A stretch of DNA of 49,651 bases from Microgenomates bacterium OLB22 (GTDB taxonomy: Bacteria; Patescibacteriota; Microgenomatia; UBA1406; HO2-37-13b). Position numbers and translations under genes: made by a program. The stretch covers positions 1 through 49,651 of the forward strand of contig LLEV01000011.1 of NCBI GenBank assembly GCA_001567515.1, written 5' to 3'. The notes below the pieces were generated by a model. That model was not told where the DNA came from, searched no databases, and saw only the letters and a program-made list of their open reading frames with translations. Of the stretch, positions 45,043 to 49,651 are shown one piece after another. How positions within the stretch are numbered: the stretch's first letter is position 1; each line of letters starts with the position of its first letter.

Positions 45043-46367
45043 TTAAATTAACGGTACCGAGGTAACGGTTTCGTTGTGAATATAGAGTTGCCGATTTAAT
45101 ATATTCGTTACTTCTCGTTTTTCCAGCATCGTTCCATTTCTGAAAATGTAGTTCGCATAATCCATAAAGTGAACAGGCTTGTTTTCAGGGTTAATGTCTT
45201 GCGCCCACAAAATCTCATCTCGCATTTTCTTGTAAGCTTCCATACTTTCTTTTATAAATATCTTAAAAGTAAATATCTGCGGATGCGCCATATACATGAA
45301 GTTTAGGTATCGTAATATTTGCTTTACGAGCTTGTCTTCTGTGAGATATGGTTCCGGGCAACCATACTTTTTTGCCTCGTACAGTGATAGTAAATGTGAT
45401 AGCGTGGTTCTCCATATTTTCGCTTTCTATACCTATCTTCACCGATTACCAGTGATCCACAGCTTGCACATTTGAATAATTCTTTAAAGGTAAATGTTTT
45501 GCTACCCCATTTTGCTTTTTTCGGAACAATTAATTGTTTCTGTACTTGGTCAAATAGTTCTTTAGTAACTAATGGTTTATGAGCACCTTTATACCAGTTA
45601 CCACTTCCGATTGGATATTCAAACTCACCATAGTAAAAGGGATTCTTGAGCATAAGATAAATCTGACTAAGTGTCACTTTCTTTCCTGCTCTGGTTGTTA
45701 AGCAAGTATCAAGCCACTTCTTAAGTGTTCTTCCGCTATCACCATTTCTTGCTACTCTTTCAAACATTTCCGTCACAAATGGAGCTCTTTCAGGATCAGG
45801 AATAATATCTTTTATTCCTGCCATTGCTCTATTGAAATAACCGATTGGCGGCATTCCCGGTCTCCATCCCATGTTACATTTCGCTCTGATACCTCTTTTT
45901 ACATTTATTCCTTTCTGGTCATTCTCAAGTTTGGCTTGAGAGCAAAGGATCATAAGTAAGAACTTATCACTTGGACTATTGGAGAATGCCTGTGTAAATG
46001 TTTTAATGTGAATGAGTTTTCCACCATCCATCATATCTACAAGCATCCCTAAATCTCCAGCATTTCTACTTAACCGATCTGGAGCCCATGTTAAAATTCC
46101 TGTGAACATTCCATTACGAAGATCATTGAGGAGTTGATTAAAGACTGGCCGCTGCCCTGACAGTTTGGCAGAATGACTTTCTTTGCGAATCTCTTTGATG
46201 AATAGTCCTTCTTTTATTGCCATGTCGTTCATTTCTTTGATTTGAGAGTCAATTGACATCGCTTGCCGTTCATCATCCTCAGTTGATTTTCGTGCATAAA
46301 GACAATATTCAACGGCCTGTACTTGTGGTAGAACTGCTTGCTGTAACAAGTTATTCTGGTAGTTCAT
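45043..46367 (-). CDS. Large serine recombinase (single-base frameshift)
   Basis: About 441 residues. The N-terminal catalytic resolvase domain starts YCLYARKSTEDDERQAMSID, with the nucleophilic Ser in the ARKS segment, and has ILTWAPDRLSRNAGDLG and further Arg residues. The recombinase domain follows (GYFNRAMAGIKDIIPDPERAPFVTEMFE), then a zinc-ribbon domain with FKCASCG and YHCTRQKKYGCPEP. The frame breaks in the T6 run 45368-45373 (one base missing); the rest of the protein continues to 45043. ATG 46367 is preferred to an upstream TTG. Such enzymes integrate phages and mobile elements. Confidence 0.9.
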
Positions 46368-46436
46368 ATCAAGGGACAAGGTACCGCAACAATTAGGGGA
46401 AGTCCAGATGCAAAATACTATGAGGATTAATCTATA

Positions 46437-48658
46437 TTAGACTGTTATAAGGTCTTTTTCTGATCTCTTCAATAGAACTGCATTTGTCGCAACAATAATT
46501 GAAGAGACACTCATCAAAAGTGCTGAAATTTCGGGTCTTAGTGAAATATTAAATGCAGGGTATAGAACACCTGCTGCAACAGGTATAGCTAAGACGTTAT
46601 AAATTGAGGCCCAAAAGAGATTTTGTTTCATTTTTCTAACCGTTGCTTTTGAAAGCCTAATCGCTCTGATCACATCAGCCGGATCTGACTTCATAAGGAC
46701 TACTTTCGCAGTTTCTATTGCAACATCAGTCCCCGCACCGATAGCTATTCCTATGTCTGCCTGAGCGAGTGCTGGTGCATCATTCACCCCATCTCCAACC
46801 ATTGCGACAAATTTTCCTTCTTTTTGTAATTTCTTAACAAATGATGCTTTATCCTCAGGCATAACATCCGAAAATACTCGCTTTATCCCAAGTTTTTTTG
46901 CTACTACATGAGCTGTGGCTTCATTATCTCCTGTAATCATAGCTGTTTCTATATTCAGTTCATTGAGTCTTTCTATAGATTTCTTCGCATTCGACTTGAT
47001 TGGATCTGCAGCCCCTACTACTGCTTTGACTTTTCCATCAACGGCAAGAACCATAATTGTTTGTCCATTTTTTTAAAAATGACTGTATTTTATCCTCAAG
47101 TGGTGTAACATCAACATTATTTTCTTTCATGAGCTTTACCGTACCCACTAATACCTTTTTTCCTTCAATGACTGCCCGTACCCCTAGGCCTGATAGATTT
47201 TCAAATTTTTCAACTTTGGTTGGGAGATTAATTCTTTTTACTCTTCATTTCTTCAAGTACTGCATTCGCAAGAGGATGAGATGATTTTACTTCTGCTGCT
47301 CCAATAAGTTGCAAAGCTTCTTTATCACTGATGTCCTTAACACTACTTATGTTTGTAATTTTAGGCTTACCCTCTGTTAATGTTCCCGTTTTATCAAGCA
47401 CGACGGCTTGAATTTTTGATACCTGCTCAAGAGTTGGAGCATCTTTAATAAGTATGTTGTGCTTTGCCCCAAGTCCTGTCCCAACTGCAACAGCAGTTGG
47501 TGTTGCAAGACCTAAGGCATCGGGACAGGCGATCACTACAGCAGAAATTGCAAAAGTAAGTGCAAAGAGTAAAGGCTGTCCTGCTATAAAATACCAAACG
47601 GCAAAAGTGAGTAGACCGCTTCCTACAGCAAGGATAACTAAATAACCCGCAAATTTATCTGCAATCTTTTGTCCTGGGGCTTTCGAGTTCTGTGCGGTTT
47701 CAACCATTTTTGCTATTTGTGAGAGAGCAGTATCTTCTCCTACTTTTGTTGCTTTGAACTGAACCGACCCTGACTGATTTATTGAACCACCTATTACCTG
47801 ATCTCCAATTTCTTTAGCAACTGGTAGAGATTCTCCTGTAACCAGGGATTCATCAATTGCTGTTTCACCCTCAATAATTTCACCATCAACAGGCACTTTA
47901 TCACCTGGTTTAAGAATAAGGATATCTCCCTTCTTCACTTCTGATGTAGAGACTAGCTCTTCCTTTCCATTTCTAAGGAGTCTTGCCTGTGGTGGAACTA
48001 AATTAAACAAAGCTTGGAGAGCGTCTGTCGTACCACGACGTGACTTCATCTCCATCCAATGTCCAAAAAGGACGAATGTAATAAGCATTGCTGCTGCTTC
48101 ATAGAAGGTTTCATGACTCCCAATAAGGGTGAGTATCACACTGAAACCATACGCTGCTGTTATACCCACCGCGATAAGCACAGACATTCCTAGTCGTCGG
48201 GTTTTTAGTTCATAGTAAGAAGAATACAAGAATAACCAGCCACCATAAAAAAAGACTGGAGTTGTTAAAACGAAAAGAAGCCAGGGTATAGGGATTGGTG
48301 AGGGTAAATTCCAATTAAACAGCATTCTACCCATTGAGTACGCAAGGATAGGGACCGTTAAAATAAACGAGAAAAAGAACTTATTACGTATATCCTCTTC
48401 CATGAGCTTAGCCATCTCACGTCCTGCTTTTCCTGTGTGATCCATGCCCATCGTCATAGTCATGCTCATCTTTATTTTTTCCCAAAAGGACATATCATCA
48501 ATGGGTTTCATTGTGTGCTCATGACTCATATGGCTTTCATGCATCTCGTGTTTACCGTTCTTTATTTCAACAAGTGCCATACCACATTTTGGACAACGAC
48601 CAGCTTTGTTTTGCTGAATTTCAGGATGCATTGGACACGTATATGTTTTATTGTTCAT
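46437..48658 (-). CDS. P1B-type heavy-metal ATPase (copper-type) with a CPD motif; two frameshifts
   Basis: About 739 residues. The N-terminus has a metal-binding domain with CPMHPEI and CPKCGM, then a His/Met-rich stretch (HEMHESHMSHEHTM). Eight membrane segments follow. ATPase marks are TGES, DKTGTLTEG (phosphorylated Asp), the SHPLA motif and GDGVNDAPAL. The membrane metal site reads VVIACPDALGLATPTA: CPD where copper pumps have CPC or CPH. One base too many in the T5 run 47235-47239 and one in the T7 run 47068-47074 split the frame; correction gives continuous sequence through FLKNGQTIMVLAVDGK. It starts two bases after the 64-residue gene. Confidence 0.9.
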
Positions 48659-48660
48659 AT

Positions 48661-48855
48661 CTATTTATTTCTTTGATGCGTTTTGTACATTCCCCAACTG
48701 TGCATAATTATTCCAATGAAAATAATTAATAAAGCAAAAGGTTGAAAATAACTCGCAAGTAGTATGCCGAGACCAAATGCTACAAAACAAGCACCGAAGA
48801 GGGAAGCTTGCCATTCAATATATTTTGCCTTCGTTAATTTTTCTTCTTTTCCCAT
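48661..48855 (-). CDS. Small two-TM membrane protein next to the metal ATPase
   Basis: 64 residues: a charged start (MGKEEKLTKAKYIEW) and two membrane helices (SLFGACFVAFGLGILLASYF and ALLIIFIGIIMHSWGMY). It begins two bases after the stop of the 33-residue gene and ends two bases before the ATPase start, so it is certainly in the same transcript. It could be an accessory subunit of the pump. Function unknown. Confidence 0.78.
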   Translation of the reverse strand: MGKEEKLTKAKYIEWQASLFGACFVAFGLGILLASYFQPFALLIIFIGIIMHSWGMYKTHQRNK

Positions 48856-48856
48856 A

Positions 48857-48958
48857 TTAAAATAGTTTGAAAACTACATATACCAGTAGTCCAGCAAGGA
48901 AAATCCAGCAGAACCAGTACAAAATTGTTTGGTAACCATTTTTTCTCTTTTCTTTCAT
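48857..48958 (-). CDS. 33-residue single-TM peptide in the metal ATPase cluster
   Basis: MKEKRKNGYQTILYWFCWIF begins a peptide of 33 residues with a basic start and a single aromatic-rich membrane helix ending VYVVFKLF. Its ATG overlaps the stop of the upstream secreted-protein gene as ATGA, and its stop is one base before the next start. That exact fit on both sides is the main evidence that it is a real gene. Confidence 0.7.
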   Translation of the reverse strand: MKEKRKNGYQTILYWFCWIFLAGLLVYVVFKLF

Positions 48959-49365
48959 TGTATATTCCAACTGAACTTTCTTTCGGCAATGCCTCCTACA
49001 TTACGTAGTATTAGTGTAACTGATTGAGGACGTTCTTGAAAAGCAGGAAACATAAGCACACCTTCTCTATGATGTCCTCCAGAAGGATCTCCGTCCCACG
49101 ATAAAGAAAGTTGTTTATTTCTCTTCTCATCAGTAAGTTCTGCACTTTTTGTCAGGTCTTCATCTAAGCTGCCTGTATGAGTATCCAGTATTACCTGAAA
49201 TTGCCATGTTTTTTTATCTTTTGAAATATTTTCTGGCGTAATTTTCACAGTAACAGAACCTTCCGAATTCGTCTGGGTAGTTAAGGAGTTTTGTGGGGTT
49301 TGCCGGATTGGCGCCCAAAGTAATGATCGTGTTGCTTTACCTCTATGGCGGAGCACTAGAAGCAT
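48955..49365 (-). CDS. Secreted beta-sandwich-like protein, N-terminus lost at a sequence junction
   Basis: The part from about 49304 to the stop reads as a coherent beta-rich domain: SVTVKITPENISKDKKTWQFQVILDTHTGSLDEDL, LSWDGDPSGGHHREGVLMFP and LILRNVGGIAERKFSWNIQ. The first 20 or so residues of the open frame (MLLVLRHRGKATRSLLW...) come from the GC-rich block beyond and do not look like a signal peptide. The real gene most likely had a signal peptide or lipobox that has been cut away by an insertion, rearrangement or misassembly near 49305. The GGHHREG loop might bind metal, in line with the ATPase downstream in the same cluster. Family not recognised by name. Confidence 0.65.
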   Translation of the reverse strand: MLLVLRHRGKATRSLLWAPIRQTPQNSLTTQTNSEGSVTVKITPENISKDKKTWQFQVILDTHTGSLDEDLTKSAELTDEKRNKQLSLSWDGDPSGGHHREGVLMFPAFQERPQSVTLILRNVGGIAERKFSWNIQ

Positions 49366-49586
49366 CCGAGATCTCCAATATGATTACCAAGTGTCTAGCT
49401 GGCACTGGAAAGGAGGTCTCGCGAGCAGAAGTGCTCGAGCGTCTGAAGCCTGCTATCGAGGCAGGCTTTGTGGAGCCCCTCTATCAGAAGAGGGGTGATA
49501 CGCGGTATCAGCTCTCGGCCACGGGCCGCGTGGCCACTCAGGAGTGGGCCGGCGAGTGTCATGCTCAAGGTCTTGTCTCTGCCTGA
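49323..49586 (+). CDS. Small winged-helix-like protein in a GC-rich block
   Basis: From ATG 49323 an 87-residue protein: MIVLLYLYGGALEASEISN, then VSRAEVLERLKPAIEAGFVEPLYQKRGDTRYQLSATGRVATQEW in parts. The helix-turn-helix followed by a wing (EPLYQKRGDTRYQLSATGR) is typical of PadR/MarR-like folds. No frameshift, followed by a strong terminator. Base composition is clearly higher in GC than the rest of the window, and it points away from the metal ATPase cluster. It probably came from another replicon or element. Confidence 0.65.
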   Translation: MIVLLYLYGGALEASEISNMITKCLAGTGKEVSRAEVLERLKPAIEAGFVEPLYQKRGDTRYQLSATGRVATQEWAGECHAQGLVSA

Positions 49587-49593
49587 GGTCTGT

Positions 49594-49622
49594 CCCTCAC
49601 CACTTGTGGTGAGGGCTTTTTT
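49594..49622 (+). terminator. Rho-independent terminator
   Basis: CCCTCACCAC (49594-49603) and GTGGTGAGGG (49606-49615) form a perfect 10-bp stem with a two-base TT loop, followed by C and six Ts. It ends the winged-helix-like gene. Confidence 0.92.
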
Positions 49623-49651
49623 ATGCCTACATTGACTTTTGTATGTGTAAA

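Noticed and set aside
3357..47239. Programmed ribosomal frameshifting as a general mechanism
   Set aside because: The runs differ in base, length, direction and reading phase, no stimulatory structures recur, and non-homopolymer breaks also occur; error explains them more simply.
1..49651. UGA read as glycine, as in some CPR lineages
   Set aside because: Genes with clear family ends stop at TGA (gapA, recJ, secF and others), and no conserved Gly is encoded by TGA in the intact genes.
1..49651. CRISPR array
   Set aside because: No set of regularly spaced direct repeats was seen; the repeats near 13600 are inverted and occur once.

Overview
The window reads as chromosome from a small-genome bacterium of the Candidate Phyla Radiation (Patescibacteria). 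The signs are the mix of families rather than one marker: PrgI/VirB4-type secretion genes, DUF4012, DUF3048 and DUF4446 proteins, a small DUF5679-like zinc ribbon, a thioredoxin reductase with a CPR-style insertion, RNase Y, and very compact gene packing with many start codons lying 5-9 nt after a -10 box. UGA is used as a normal stop (gapA, secF, recJ, comF-region genes), so this is not one of the UGA-recoding lineages. No finer assignment is possible from sequence alone.

Layout. 1-2298: 3' part of dnaA, a likely origin with three DnaA-box-like 9-mers, dnaN. 2305-5511 (minus): prgI, a TraC-like gene and virB4. 5589-11477: trxB, orn, tRNA-Pro, recA-recX, rny and HU. 11505-15636: an O-antigen-ligase-like membrane protein, smpB directly followed by ssrA (tmRNA), a palindrome-rich GIY-YIG element placed exactly at the 3' end of ssrA, two membrane proteins and yidD. 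15624-22977: trmD, a GldG-like membrane protein, comF, an AI-2E-type permease, comM and rpsA. 23017-23136: a solitary 5S rRNA with its own near-perfect promoter. 23173-31757: envelope-related genes (bacterial PH domain, a large membrane-anchored propeller-like protein, DUF4012, DUF3048) with gapA and rplY. 31804-35251: an operon of HTH regulator, secD, secF and a metallo-beta-lactamase-fold hydrolase, each joined to the next by an ATGA overlap. 35208-44129: cca, recJ, aspS, dacA, a single-TM protein, gltX, era. 44200-44270: tRNA-Gln. From there to the end the content changes: secreted protein, large serine recombinase, and a tight four-gene cluster ending in a P1B-type metal ATPase, then an abruptly more GC-rich last 350 bases.

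How the genes fit together. Replication start (dnaA, dnaN), recombination (recA, recX, recJ), ribosome rescue (smpB with ssrA), natural competence (comF, comM, and perhaps the VirB4 set), protein export (secDF, yidD), translation (trmD, rpsA, rplY, era, aspS, gltX, cca) and cell-wall trimming (dacA) make up the core. None of the tRNA-like genes here encodes a complete CCA end, which fits the presence of a CCA-adding enzyme.

A dominating technical feature is that about 20 otherwise normal genes, including recA, hup, smpB, aspS, secF and gapA, are broken by a single-base indel, nearly always in a homopolymer run and usually one base too many. Correcting one base restores the expected family sequence every time. 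I read these as sequence or assembly errors, not gene decay, and I annotate each such gene at its full corrected span.
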